The notes: generated by a model from the letters alone, not told the origin. 64,000 nucleotides of DNA from Leptotrichia hongkongensis (GCF_041538065.1 NZ_JBGORW010000006.1:105697-169696), one strand, 5' to 3'; shown: positions 17,585-26,695, numbered from the stretch's first letter. Numbers and translations: made by a program.

Positions 17585-18538
17585 TTATTTTAAAATTTTG
17601 TATTCAATAACATAATCTCCCTGACTTCGTAGCCACATTTCGGCTCCAAAACTTCCATAAACTTCGATTTTTACAGTATAAACTGTAGTTTCCCGATTAT
17701 TTCCCTTAACTATTTTTTTATCTAGTATTTCTGCAGTTGGAAATTTATCAAGCACATACTCGATATAGCCTCTGTATTTAAATTCTATTCTTGTAAAAGG
17801 CCCTGAGTGCATAAAATGTATATATTTTCTAAATTCACCATCTTTAAATTTTTTAGAATAATTCAAAATCTTAAATTTCTTGCCAGTATTTTCAATTTCA
17901 GTAATTCTATCAACCCTGAAAATTGCAGGGTATTCTTCTTTGTTCTCGATGTATGCAATTAAGTAAAAGTAGTATTCAGAAAACATTACGGACAAAGGCT
18001 TTATATTGTAATTTTTACCTTGTTTATCTTTTGTAGTGTAATTCATATTTATTAATTCCTGATTTTTTATATGCTGTGCTAAATTCCAGATAACTGTGAG
18101 CAGATTTTGTCCGTGCTGTAAAGGGATATAATTCGATTTTTCGCTATTGATAAGACCTTTTATTGTTTCTCTGTCATTTCCTGATGAGTGATTAATTAAC
18201 TTATTTATTAATGTTTGAGTTTCATTTTCGTTAAATGCTCTGCTTTCAAGTATAATTTTACTTATTGCTAAAAGCTCTTTATTAGTAAAAGAATTTTCAC
18301 TATTTTCTTCAAGATAATACCCTTTTTTAGATTTGGAATACTTTATTTCTGCTCCATTTTCTTCCAAAAAGTAGACTCTCAAAGTTTCTATATCTCTTTG
18401 AACTGTTTTTATATCAATGTTAAATTCGTTAGCTAAATCAGTTCCATTTAATATTTCCTTCTGATACAACCTTTTTATTATTTTTAGTATTCTAATTGAT
18501 TTTTCTTCAGAATTTTGATTTTTCTCCGCCATAATCAA
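17585..18538 (-). CDS. WYL-domain transcriptional regulator (HTH + WYL)
   Basis: 317 residues: an N-terminal winged helix (about 12-75, GTDLANEFNIDIKTVQRDIE), a linker, and a WYL domain with YYFYLIAYIENKEEYPAIFR and the RVDRI segment (about 190-220), then the WCX extension. These proteins sense ligands such as nucleic acids and often control defence or DNA-damage genes (established knowledge). It is the first gene after the consensus promoter at 18571-18598 and 25 bases before the FtsZ-like gene, so it probably regulates this operon, including itself. Confidence 0.87.
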   Translation of the reverse strand: MIMAEKNQNSEEKSIRILKIIKRLYQKEILNGTDLANEFNIDIKTVQRDIETLRVYFLEENGAEIKYSKSKKGYYLEENSENSFTNKELLAISKIILESRAFNENETQTLINKLINHSSGNDRETIKGLINSEKSNYIPLQHGQNLLTVIWNLAQHIKNQELINMNYTTKDKQGKNYNIKPLSVMFSEYYFYLIAYIENKEEYPAIFRVDRITEIENTGKKFKILNYSKKFKDGEFRKYIHFMHSGPFTRIEFKYRGYIEYVLDKFPTAEILDKKIVKGNNRETTVYTVKIEVYGSFGAEMWLRSQGDYVIEYKILK

Positions 18539-18570
18539 GCCTTTCGTACATTTTTTTATTCTATGCTTTA

Positions 18571-18598
18571 ATTATAACTTTATTTCTTACTTTGTCAA
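18571..18598 (-). promoter_or_regulatory. consensus promoter for the WYL / FtsZ-like / nuclease operon
   Basis: On the minus strand TTGACA (18598-18593) and TATAAT (18576-18571) are both perfect, with a 16-base spacer. The promoter overlaps the stop codon of the upstream gene. The leader to ATG 18538 is about 25 bases and includes an AAAGG ribosome-binding site. Confidence 0.8.
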
Positions 18599-19716
18599 AT
18601 AATCAAAATTTTCTTTTCTAAAAACCAAATACCACCTTTTTTCCTTCCATCTTTAATATATTTATCGTATTCATCTTTTATATCTAAACTACCTCTCTCT
18701 TCATTAAATTTTTCTATTTTTTCTGTTATTTCATCCAATATTTTCTTTATTTTATTCACCGAAGTATCTTTATCTACTTTTAAATAAAATAATGGAACTT
18801 CTTTCTCTTTTAAGTCAACTTCTTCCAAATAAATTTTTTGAAAATCTGGAAATATATTTTTTAATTCATATTGAACTGATTCAAACATATCTTCTTGCAA
18901 TTCATCAAGATGGAACCAATTTAACACATACAGTATATCAAATTCTCTATTTCTATTTTTTTTATATACACATTCTACAAAAAATTCATCTTTTATCCAC
19001 TTTATACATTCATTATTTCTATATATACCATAATTTTCTCTTTTTTTATCAAAATGCCACTTCAAAATACGGTATAATGATAAAATATTAAAAGAGCCAT
19101 AACCCTTTTCATTCACTTCTCGCATGAGCTGATTATAATAACTATCAAAAATACTGTCATCAATGTCTTTTCTAAAAGTTTCTAAAAATTCTAAAAATCT
19201 TTCTCCACCATACATAATAATTTTTTCTCCTGCTTCTTCTTTTTCATAATTAGAAATTTTATCAGGAGTAAAGTATACAATTTTTATTTTATCTGTCTCA
19301 TTATTTCCTAAATTTTCATTTATTTTAAATAATTGAACTGCTTCTTGAGTATATTCAAAAAAATATGGTATAAATTCTTCATAGCAAAAACATTTGAAAA
19401 ATATATATTTTCTTTTGTCCTTTTTCTTTCTATCTACAATTAATAAAAGTGTATATTCATCTAGAATTCTATTAATAAAATGCTCATATTTATTCGGAAT
19501 ATAATAACTAGAATAGCATATTTCAATATCTTCTGTGTCTAGTTTCTCTTTCAAAATTTCCTCAATAAATTTTTTTGCCATATTTCTTAAAGCTATTTTG
19601 TTAGTACTACCCACTGTATCAACATTTAACCATTTTAGCATCCAGTATAAAAAAATATCATCGTCAAATTTTGTATTGTAAAAAGCATCATTTTCAATTA
19701 ATTTTAAATTGCTCAT
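18595..19716 (-). CDS. degenerate PD-(D/E)XK-family paralogue, probably non-catalytic
   Basis: 373 residues. The beginning (NTKFDDDIFLYWMLKWLN) parallels the start of the neighbouring nuclease (SELSQDAFICWCLNWLN), as does the FDSYYNQLM segment. Where the active family has D...ExK, this one has TLLLIVDRK...YIFFKCF, so the Glu and Lys are lost (about residues 88-110). It could be a structural partner or antitoxin-like decoy of the active nuclease, or simply decaying. It is transcribed ahead of the WYL gene, with GGAG before its ATG. Confidence 0.62.
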   Translation of the reverse strand: MSNLKLIENDAFYNTKFDDDIFLYWMLKWLNVDTVGSTNKIALRNMAKKFIEEILKEKLDTEDIEICYSSYYIPNKYEHFINRILDEYTLLLIVDRKKKDKRKYIFFKCFCYEEFIPYFFEYTQEAVQLFKINENLGNNETDKIKIVYFTPDKISNYEKEEAGEKIIMYGGERFLEFLETFRKDIDDSIFDSYYNQLMREVNEKGYGSFNILSLYRILKWHFDKKRENYGIYRNNECIKWIKDEFFVECVYKKNRNREFDILYVLNWFHLDELQEDMFESVQYELKNIFPDFQKIYLEEVDLKEKEVPLFYLKVDKDTSVNKIKKILDEITEKIEKFNEERGSLDIKDEYDKYIKDGRKKGGIWFLEKKILII

Positions 19717-19790
19717 AATAATTGTCTCCTTATAATATTTTTTACATTATACTTTTTATAAAGGACATATTTTGTCTGTCTAAAAAAAAA

Positions 19791-19825
19791 TTGTGTAATT
19801 CTCTAAATTTTAGAGTTTTACACAA
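19791..19825 (-). terminator. terminator of cbiT
   Basis: TTGTGTAA (19791-19798) pairs with TTACACAA (19818-19825), and inside it CTCTAAA pairs with TTTAGAG. A run of nine T follows on the minus strand. It lies 24 bases after the cbiT stop. Confidence 0.85.
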
Positions 19826-19848
19826 ATTTAAATTATTATTTTTATTTA

Positions 19849-20418
19849 TTATTTCTTCGCAGTAATCACATAAATTGGATTTTCTGCCATCATCATATTA
19901 AAATCCTTAACTTTTCTATTTTTACTTACGATAATCTGACAAATATCCACATCTTTAAAATTGTATTTTTTCAGTTCCTCAACAGCCGTAGATATATTTT
20001 CTAGTACAATAAAGTTTAGTACTAAAATCCCATCTTCAACAAGGTTATCATAAGAATATTTTATAATTTCCACTAGATTTCCAGCCGAACCTCCAATAAA
20101 AATTTTATTAAACTTTGTATTTAAGTCTTTTAGTCCATCTGGAGCCATTCCTTTTATTATATTAAGATTTTCTAATCCAAATTTTTCTTTATTTTTATGA
20201 ATCAACTCAACTGCCTCATCATTCCTCTCAATTACAAAAACTTTTCCGTTTCGTGCAAATCTTGCCATTTCCATACTAACAGAACCTGTTCCGCCACCAA
20301 TGTCAAGACAAATATCATCATCTTTCATCTCCATTTTCCCAAGGCTTACAAAACGGATTTCCTCTTTTGTCATAGGAACTTTTCCTCTTAAAAATTCTTC
20401 ATCTTTTATATGATACAT
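19849..20418 (-). CDS. cbiT: cobalt-precorrin-6B C15-methyltransferase / decarboxylase subunit CbiT
   Basis: SAM-dependent enzyme of anaerobic cobalamin synthesis. 189 residues with the start PMTKEEIRF, the SAM-binding loop CLDIGGGTGSVSMEMAR (about 38-54) and the family motif FIGGSAGNLVEII. No cbiE is fused or adjacent. The gene stands alone with its own terminator, while other cobalamin genes lie at 35.9-37.3, 51.7 and 54.5 kb. Confidence 0.9.
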   Translation of the reverse strand: MYHIKDEEFLRGKVPMTKEEIRFVSLGKMEMKDDDICLDIGGGTGSVSMEMARFARNGKVFVIERNDEAVELIHKNKEKFGLENLNIIKGMAPDGLKDLNTKFNKIFIGGSAGNLVEIIKYSYDNLVEDGILVLNFIVLENISTAVEELKKYNFKDVDICQIIVSKNRKVKDFNMMMAENPIYVITAKK

Positions 20419-20496
20419 TTTATCACTCCTTATTTTATATTATAGTTTAAAAAGAAAGCCAAGAGTAAATCCTAACTTTCTATTTTTTATTTGTTG

Positions 20497-20602
20497 TATA
20501 GTAAAACCGCTTTAAAGCCGAACTTAAAAGTTATGACTATTTTACTCAAACCCTAAATTTATATAATTTTCAATAGTTCGGTTTTAAATGGGTTCGAATA
20601 TA
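20497..20602 (-). repeat. MITE-like repeat family 1, copy a
   Basis: 106 bases bounded by TATA on both sides. In family orientation it is on the minus strand. It has the conserved core ACTCAAACCCTAAAT and outer ends TATAGTAAAACC and GGTTCGAATATA. It sits between cbiT and the UPF0210 gene. Its termini resemble those of the IS630-type copies. Confidence 0.82.
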
Positions 20603-20610
20603 TTTTTAAA

Positions 20611-21975
20611 TTAATTTTTTAATGCCTGAATTGGGGGAGCTACTTTTCCACCACGATTAATTAGGACAGAGCAATCTAAATTATTTATATTTATAATATC
20701 TGCTTCTCCTAAAAGTCCTCCAAACACTACTCTATCTCCAGCTTTTTTCCCAGGAACTGGGATTATTCTGACTGCAGTAGTTTTGCTATTTACCATTCCG
20801 ATTGCCATTTCATCAGCTATTATTCCAGAAATTACAGCTTCTGAGGTATCACCTGGAATAGCTATCATATCAAGTCCAACAGAACATACACAAGTCATTG
20901 CCTCCAGTTTTTCAAGTGTCAAGTATCCTTTGCTTGTAGCTTCTATCATTCCCTGATCTTCACTTACCGGGATAAATGCCCCTGTTAAGCCTCCGACACG
21001 AGTTGCAGCCATTGCTCCGCCTTTTTTTACAGCGTCATTCAATATTGCAAGTGCAAGTGTTGTTCCATAAGCTCCGACTGCTTCCAGTCCAAATTCCTCC
21101 AGTACATTTCCAACACTATCGCCTACTGCTGGAGTTGGTGCAAGTGACAAGTCAATTATTCCAAATTCAACCCCAAGTCTTTCAGCAACTTCTTTTCCAA
21201 TTAATTCTCCCATTCTTGTGATTTTAAAACTTACTTTTTTTATTGCTTCTGTTATTTCATCAATTTTTGCCGTTTTTGAAATGTTAGCAAGTGTGTGTCT
21301 TACAACCCCTGGCCCACTAATTCCAACATTTAGCACAACATCTGGATTTTCTACCCCATGAAATGCACCTGCCATAAACGGATTATCAGGAACAGCATTT
21401 GTAAATACGACAAATTTGGCAGCTGCCAATCCGTCTGCATCTTTGGAAAGTTCAGCCAGTTCCTTTACAGTTTTTCCCATCATTTTTACAGCATCCAAGT
21501 TGATTCCTGACTTTGTAGACCCTACATTTACAGAAGAGCAAACTCTGTCTGTTTCAGAAAGCGCCTTCGGAATACTGTTTATCAGCTTAACATCCCCTTT
21601 TGTAAAACCTTTGTCCACAAGTGCTGAAAATCCTCCAATAAAGTCAATTCCTATTGTTTTTGCGGCTCTATCGAGTGCTTTTGCAAAAATTGTGTAATCT
21701 TTGGCATTAGTTGCATTTCCAATTATTGAAATTGGAGTAACTGAAACTCTTTTGTTAATAATTGGCATATTATATTTGCTTGCTACTTCATCAGCGATTT
21801 TTACCAAATCTTTTCCATTTTCCATAATTTTGTTATAAATATTTTCTGCTGTTTTTTCGGCATCTGCATCAATGCAGTCAAGCAGGCTTATCCCCATTGT
21901 GACGGTTCTCACATCAAGGTGCTGCATTTCTACCATATCTATCGTTTCCAGTATCTCATCAGGTAATAAATTCAT
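20611..21975 (-). CDS. UPF0210 (PFL-family, DUF711) protein
   Basis: 454 residues, full length for UPF0210. The family's characteristic MQHLDVRTVTMGISLLDC start, the VSVTPISIIG block, DRVCSSVNVGSTKSGIN and the LSLAPTPAVGDSVG segment are all present. Enzymatic function is not established, though the fold has been compared with glycyl-radical/ATP-cone-like scaffolds. It is 51 bases downstream of an ACT-domain UPF0237 gene; this pair is conserved in many bacteria, suggesting the ACT protein regulates or partners it. Confidence 0.9.
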   Translation of the reverse strand: MNLLPDEILETIDMVEMQHLDVRTVTMGISLLDCIDADAEKTAENIYNKIMENGKDLVKIADEVASKYNMPIINKRVSVTPISIIGNATNAKDYTIFAKALDRAAKTIGIDFIGGFSALVDKGFTKGDVKLINSIPKALSETDRVCSSVNVGSTKSGINLDAVKMMGKTVKELAELSKDADGLAAAKFVVFTNAVPDNPFMAGAFHGVENPDVVLNVGISGPGVVRHTLANISKTAKIDEITEAIKKVSFKITRMGELIGKEVAERLGVEFGIIDLSLAPTPAVGDSVGNVLEEFGLEAVGAYGTTLALAILNDAVKKGGAMAATRVGGLTGAFIPVSEDQGMIEATSKGYLTLEKLEAMTCVCSVGLDMIAIPGDTSEAVISGIIADEMAIGMVNSKTTAVRIIPVPGKKAGDRVVFGGLLGEADIININNLDCSVLINRGGKVAPPIQALKN

Positions 21976-22026
21976 TTTTCCCTCCTAAATTTCTTATAAT
22001 AATTGCTCTCGAAAAATTCTGAAAAT

Positions 22027-22308
22027 TTATATTCTGTGCATCGCCTTGAAAATATTTTCATGTTGCAAGTAAACTCTTACTCCAATCTTTTCCTCAACCG
22101 CCTTAAACTCTTCCTGTAATCCTTTTATATCCGTATTTTTAGAAGCTTCCACAAGCATAATCATCGCAAAAATATCATTTTCAAACACTTTTTGAGTTAT
22201 GTCTATAATATTCAAATTAAGTTCACTTAACTTTGTCGATACATTCGCAACAATTCCTGATTTATCGGCTCCAATAACTGTAATAACTATTCTATCGCTC
22301 ATCTTCAT
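22027..22308 (-). CDS. ACT-domain protein, UPF0237 family
   Basis: 93 residues forming one ACT domain: IVITVIGADKSGIVANVSTKLSELNLNI at the start (ligand-binding turn near GADKSG) and a second half with VYLQHENIFKAMHRI. ACT domains bind amino acids or other small ligands. It precedes the UPF0210 gene in a conserved two-gene unit. The gene is complete. Confidence 0.92.
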   Translation of the reverse strand: MKMSDRIVITVIGADKSGIVANVSTKLSELNLNIIDITQKVFENDIFAMIMLVEASKNTDIKGLQEEFKAVEEKIGVRVYLQHENIFKAMHRI

Positions 22309-22467
22309 ACCTCCATCTTCATAAAATTTAAATTATTTTTAAATATGCTAAATTATCGCATAAATTTAGGTATTTAGCAAGTAGAAAATTTAATTGCTAT
22401 TTATTACTTAAAGTGATATAATTTGTCATATTTAATATATAAAACTACTTAAGGAGGAAAATAAAAA

Positions 22468-24255
22468 ATGAAATTTTGGAATTTTTTCAAAAGAGCTTTG
22501 ATATACACATTAAAAGAAATATATTCATTTTTTCTGAAACTTTCATTATTAATATTTATAACTATCATTATTGGAATTTCAGCTATTGCTATTTTTAATT
22601 CAAAAGCTAAAAAGGAAAATGCAAAAAAAAGTTATGAGTATATACTCTTTAATGTTTCTGATGCCAATGAAGACAAAATCATAGGTTCAGACATTTTTTC
22701 AGAAAGAGAGAATCTATCTTATATGGATATCCTTCAGAGCTTAGACGACATAAAAAATAACAGGCAGGTAAAAGGTATCATTATTTCCTTGGATACGATA
22801 AACTTATCATCTTCAAAAATTGAAGAACTTTCGAAAAAATTTGAGGAATTAAAGGCAAACAACAAAAAAATATATGCTTTTGGAGCTTATATTACAAACG
22901 CTAACTATAAGCTAGCTGCTATTGCAAATGAAGTTATAATGGTTCCTTCCACTTCTGCTAGCTTGGATTTAACTGGTTATCATTATTCAGATATTTACTA
23001 TAAAGGATTGTTTGATAAATTAGGAGTAAATATGGAAGTTGTGCGTATTGGAAACTACAAGTCTTATGGTGAAAATTATACTGGAAATGAAATGACTCCT
23101 GAATTACGTTCAGAACTTACAAGAATACTGGAAAACAGATATGATAAGTTCATCACTGATATTTCCAAAAATCGTAAGATTGATAAAAATGCACTAAACA
23201 ACGATATTGTAAATGGAACTGATACAAGCTTGACACCATTTGCAGCCCGTGATAAAAACCTGGTTGATAAACTGGAACATTTTTCTGATTTCACAAAGCG
23301 TTTAAATATTCGTGAAGATAATGTAGCAGATATTACTGACTATTACGAAAAAAGGGTAAAAGATCAAAATATTGGAAATCCTAGAAATGGAACTATTGCT
23401 GTAATTTATGCTGAAGGTTCAATTCTATACGATCCAAATGGAGTTACAGAAGGAGTTATAACACCTGATAATATCCTTGAAAAAGTTGAAAAAGCTATGA
23501 AAACTAAAAATTTAAGAGGAATTGTGCTTCGTGTAAATTCAGGCGGGGGTTCAGCTCTTGCTTCAGAAGTAATTTATCAGGAACTGACAAAACTAAATAT
23601 TCCAATTTATGTTTCAATGTCTGATACTGCAGCTTCTGGTGGTTACTATATCTCAATGGCTGGAAATAAAGTTTTTGCAAATAATGCCACAATTACAGGT
23701 TCAATTGGAGTGGTTTCAATGATTCCAAAACTTTACAATGCACAGAATAAATATGGAGTTCATTCAAATTCAGTCTCAAAAGGAAAATATTCTGATATCA
23801 ATGACAGTTTTGCTCCGCTATCTGAAGAATCTCGTGCCAAAATTACTCAATCAATGGAAGAAACATACAAAGAATTCAAATCACGTGTTTCTAAAAATCG
23901 TAAAATTGATGAAAATACTCTTGAAAACTATGCACAAGGTAAGATATGGCTTGGAGATGAAGCAAAAAATATAAATTTAGTTGATGGAATTGCGAGTCTT
24001 GATGAAGTTATAAGAATAATGGCAAAAGATTTAGGATTACGACAAAATTACGCTGTAGAAAATATTTATCTGGAAGAAGATTTTTCAAAGAAACTAAGAT
24101 CTCTTACAAATATGATTACAGAAAAATTCAGTTTATCAGCACAGTTACAAAAAAGTATGCCTCAAGCAAAAAAAGCATTTAGCGAATACGACTTTGCAGT
24201 ACAAAATCAAAATAAACCACTGTATTATTTAACATATAAACTGGATTTATATTAA
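22468..24255 (+). CDS. sppA: signal peptide peptidase SppA, long form
   Basis: Membrane-anchored serine protease (S49) that degrades cleaved signal peptides. 595 residues, the duplicated 67-kDa architecture. One transmembrane helix lies at about 20-45. The N-terminal half has the catalytic-Lys region VRIGNYKSYGENYTGNEM (about 192-209). The C-terminal half has NSGGGSALASE and the Ser nucleophile in SDTAASGGYYISMAG. GGAGG precedes the start. It is followed by a terminator at 24267-24321. Confidence 0.93.
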   Translation: MKFWNFFKRALIYTLKEIYSFFLKLSLLIFITIIIGISAIAIFNSKAKKENAKKSYEYILFNVSDANEDKIIGSDIFSERENLSYMDILQSLDDIKNNRQVKGIIISLDTINLSSSKIEELSKKFEELKANNKKIYAFGAYITNANYKLAAIANEVIMVPSTSASLDLTGYHYSDIYYKGLFDKLGVNMEVVRIGNYKSYGENYTGNEMTPELRSELTRILENRYDKFITDISKNRKIDKNALNNDIVNGTDTSLTPFAARDKNLVDKLEHFSDFTKRLNIREDNVADITDYYEKRVKDQNIGNPRNGTIAVIYAEGSILYDPNGVTEGVITPDNILEKVEKAMKTKNLRGIVLRVNSGGGSALASEVIYQELTKLNIPIYVSMSDTAASGGYYISMAGNKVFANNATITGSIGVVSMIPKLYNAQNKYGVHSNSVSKGKYSDINDSFAPLSEESRAKITQSMEETYKEFKSRVSKNRKIDENTLENYAQGKIWLGDEAKNINLVDGIASLDEVIRIMAKDLGLRQNYAVENIYLEEDFSKKLRSLTNMITEKFSLSAQLQKSMPQAKKAFSEYDFAVQNQNKPLYYLTYKLDLY

Positions 24256-24266
24256 TAAATAAATTT

Positions 24267-24321
24267 AAGCGAAGTGAAAAATTAGAACATTTATAAATAA
24301 ATGCTTTTTGAAACTTCGCTT
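24267..24321 (+). terminator. terminator of sppA
   Basis: AAGCGAAGT (24267-24275) and ACTTCGCTT (24313-24321) are perfect complements, followed by a T-run. The loop is long (37 bases). Confidence 0.65.
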
Positions 24322-24340
24322 TTTATATCTAAAAAATACA

Positions 24341-24373
24341 GGATTATACGTTATCCTAAATTAACGTAAATAT
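24341..24373 (+). promoter_or_regulatory. dyad motif shared with the argS upstream region (copy 1)
   Basis: About 31 bases starting GGATTATACGTTATCC and ending TTAACGTAAAT. It recurs once, upstream of argS on the minus strand (32826-32857), with a base change and a one-base indel. ACGTTA and TAACGT form a perfect inverted repeat around TCCTAAAT. It ends 23 bases before the YitT-family start. Both copies point toward the downstream gene, suggesting a regulator site or leader RNA hairpin. Confidence 0.55.
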
Positions 24374-24395
24374 TTTTAGTGAGGATATATATTAT

Positions 24396-25253
24396 ATGAA
24401 TAAAAAAGCAATTTTCAAATTGATTAAAGAATATTTTTTAATTGGACTAGGTACTCTTATTCTTGCAATTGGACTCCAATTTTTCTTTTTCCCAAACAAA
24501 ATAGCCAGTGGAGGCGTAACTGGATTAGCACTAGTCGTAAACAGCATATTTGGATTTTCTACAGGACTTTTTGTAGCCATTAGCAATCTAATCCTATTTA
24601 CTTTAGCCTTTATCGTGATTAGTGGGCAATTTGGATTTAAAAGTATTTATGCAACTGTACTTTTATCTGTTTTTCTTTCACTTTTTGAAAAATTTTATCC
24701 AAATTATACTCTTACAAAGGATATATTTTTAGCTACTGTATTTGGAAGTACTATTTGTGCTTTGGGAGTAACTATCATCTACTTATACGAGTCTTCTACT
24801 GGAGGTACTTCAATAATTGCTAGAATTGTTAACAAATATTGCCATATTGGCTATGGAATGTCTAGTTTTATCGTTGATGCCATTGTTACTCTGTTAGCAA
24901 TTTTCGCATTTGGGATAGAGCTTGGACTTGTTGGGCTTTTAAGTGTCTATATAACTGGTTTTATTACCGATAAATTCATTGAAGGATTTAATTCACGAAA
25001 ACAGATTATGATTATTACATCTAATAAAGATGTTGTCCTAAACTATATTCTAAAAGACTTTGACAGAGGTTGCACTGTTCTTAAAGGTGTTGGCGGTTTC
25101 TCTGGAACAGAAAAAGACATTTTAATAACGATTATTGAAAGAAGACAATTTATACAATTAAGAAAGTTTTTAAAAGAACATGACCCTTCTGCTTTTGTTA
25201 CAGTTACAGATACTACAAAAGTCTTTGGAGAAGGATTTGATCAACTGCATTAA
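24396..25253 (+). CDS. YitT-family integral membrane protein (DUF161/DUF2179)
   Basis: 285 residues. The membrane part (about 10-180) begins with FPNKIASGGVTGLALVVN, typical of YitT proteins, and has five or six helices with YESSTGGTSIIARI. The soluble C-terminal DUF2179 domain includes RGCTVLKGVGGFSGTEKDIL. Transport function is suspected for the family but not established. The ribosome-binding site is weak (GAGG), and a shared dyad lies immediately upstream. Confidence 0.88.
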   Translation: MNKKAIFKLIKEYFLIGLGTLILAIGLQFFFFPNKIASGGVTGLALVVNSIFGFSTGLFVAISNLILFTLAFIVISGQFGFKSIYATVLLSVFLSLFEKFYPNYTLTKDIFLATVFGSTICALGVTIIYLYESSTGGTSIIARIVNKYCHIGYGMSSFIVDAIVTLLAIFAFGIELGLVGLLSVYITGFITDKFIEGFNSRKQIMIITSNKDVVLNYILKDFDRGCTVLKGVGGFSGTEKDILITIIERRQFIQLRKFLKEHDPSAFVTVTDTTKVFGEGFDQLH

Positions 25254-25271
25254 CTTTATTAAAAAATTTAT

Positions 25272-25299
25272 TTGACAAAATGTTTTTTTATGATATAAT
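25272..25299 (+). promoter_or_regulatory. promoter of ahpC with downstream palindrome
   Basis: TTGACA (25272-25277), 16 bases, TATAAT (25294-25299). In the leader, TAATAATATTATTA at 25338-25351 is a perfect 14-bp palindrome just before the AGGAGG site. PerR-type repressors use AT-rich dyads and commonly control ahpC, but this does not match the PerR consensus closely. Confidence 0.7.
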
Positions 25300-25365
25300 G
25301 TAATCAAGAAATATTTGTAATCATTTCAAATTAAAAATAATAATATTATTAAATTAGGAGGAATT

Positions 25366-25932
25366 ATGTCTTTAATTGGAAAAAAAATCGAAAATTTTAC
25401 AGCTCAAGCTTATCAAAATGAAGAATTTAGAGAAGTTAACTTTGAAAAGGATTTTTTAGGAAAATGGAATGTTGTAGTCTTCTATCCAGCTGATTTTACA
25501 TTCGTGTGTCCTACAGAATTGGAAGATTTAGAAGATCACAGGGAAGAATTGGAAAAATTAGGATTTAATGTTTATTCAGTAAGTACAGATACTCACTTTA
25601 CTCACAAAGCATGGCATGACCATTCTGAAGCAATTGGAAAAGTAAAATATACAATGATTGGAGATCCTACAAAAGCTATTTCAAGAGAGTTTGAAGTATT
25701 AAATGAAGAAACTGGATTAGCTTACAGAGGAACATTTGTTATAAATCCCGAAGGAAAAATCGTTGCTTATGAAGTAAATGATGAAGGAATTGGAAGAGAT
25801 GCCTCAGAATTAGTAAGAAGAGCGAAAGCTGCAAAATTTGTTGCTGATAATCCAGGATTAGTTTGTCCTGCAAAATGGAAAGAAGGAGAAGCTACATTAA
25901 AACCAGGATTAGACTTAGTAGGTAAAATCTAA
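25366..25932 (+). CDS. ahpC: alkyl hydroperoxide reductase subunit C (2-Cys peroxiredoxin)
   Basis: Reduces hydroperoxides in the cytoplasm. 188 residues with the peroxidatic cysteine in FTFVCPTELEDL (about residue 47) and the resolving cysteine in NPGLVCPAKW (about 165), the typical 2-Cys AhpC layout. Strong AGGAGG ribosome-binding site. The next gene, 53 bases on, encodes a thioredoxin-fold protein equivalent to the AhpF N-terminal domain, the natural electron donor. Confidence 0.96.
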   Translation: MSLIGKKIENFTAQAYQNEEFREVNFEKDFLGKWNVVVFYPADFTFVCPTELEDLEDHREELEKLGFNVYSVSTDTHFTHKAWHDHSEAIGKVKYTMIGDPTKAISREFEVLNEETGLAYRGTFVINPEGKIVAYEVNDEGIGRDASELVRRAKAAKFVADNPGLVCPAKWKEGEATLKPGLDLVGKI

Positions 25933-25985
25933 TAGTTTTTAGGTTTGGTAAATTATAGAGTTTAACTATTTAGAAAGGAGAAAAT

Positions 25986-26618
25986 ATGGCTTTACTGGAT
26001 AGCAATATTGTAGAACAGCTAAAAGGTTATTTTGACAATATTAACGGAAATATTGAATTAGTATCATTTCTTGACGATAGCGAAAAATCAAATGAACTAG
26101 ACAGCTTCTTAAAGGAAGTTGATGTAATTTCTGAAAAAATAAATTATATAAAAAAATCATTTGAAAATGATAAGGCTGATTTAGAAAAAGCAAATATTAC
26201 ACGTCCAATATCTTTTACAATTTTAAAAGATGGAGAAAATACTGGAATTAATTTTTCGGGAATTCCTGGAGGACATGAATTTAACAGTTTTATTCTAGCG
26301 ATTTTAGGACTTGCAGGATTAGGTAAAAAGCTGGAAGGAGAGCAGCTTTCAAAAGTTGAATCAATCAATAAACCTGTAAATATCGAAACATTTATTTCAT
26401 TATCTTGTACACATTGTCCAGATGTTGTTCAAGCTTTAAATTTAATTTCGACAAATAATAAAAACATTACAACAACTATGGTTGATAGCGCTGTATTCTT
26501 TGAAGAAGCAAAAGAAAAAGATATTCAAGCAGTACCAGTTGTATTTATAAATGGAGAACAAAAATCAGTTGGTGCAAAAACTATGGAGGAATTAATAAAT
26601 CTCGTTATTAATGCTTAA
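25986..26618 (+). CDS. stand-alone AhpF N-terminal-domain-like thioredoxin-fold protein
   Basis: 210 residues made of two thioredoxin-like folds, as in the first part of AhpF. The redox CxxC is CTHC in FISLSCTHCPDVVQALN (about residues 138-141), and the cis-Pro region is IQAVPVVFING. The FAD/NADH pyridine-nucleotide-disulfide domain of AhpF is absent, and the gene ends normally before a terminator. It would relay electrons to AhpC from a separate flavoprotein reductase encoded elsewhere (inference). Confidence 0.85.
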   Translation: MALLDSNIVEQLKGYFDNINGNIELVSFLDDSEKSNELDSFLKEVDVISEKINYIKKSFENDKADLEKANITRPISFTILKDGENTGINFSGIPGGHEFNSFILAILGLAGLGKKLEGEQLSKVESINKPVNIETFISLSCTHCPDVVQALNLISTNNKNITTTMVDSAVFFEEAKEKDIQAVPVVFINGEQKSVGAKTMEELINLVINA

Positions 26619-26695
26619 TTACATAAAGTGAAAATTGATTTATCTAAAAAAATAAATATTTTAAGAAAAAACTTGTGAAATAAAAAATAGAATTT

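Noticed and set aside
25338..25351. Palindrome before ahpC as a PerR box
   Set aside because: It lacks the single-base spacer and the TTATAAT half-site form; recorded only as an AT palindrome.
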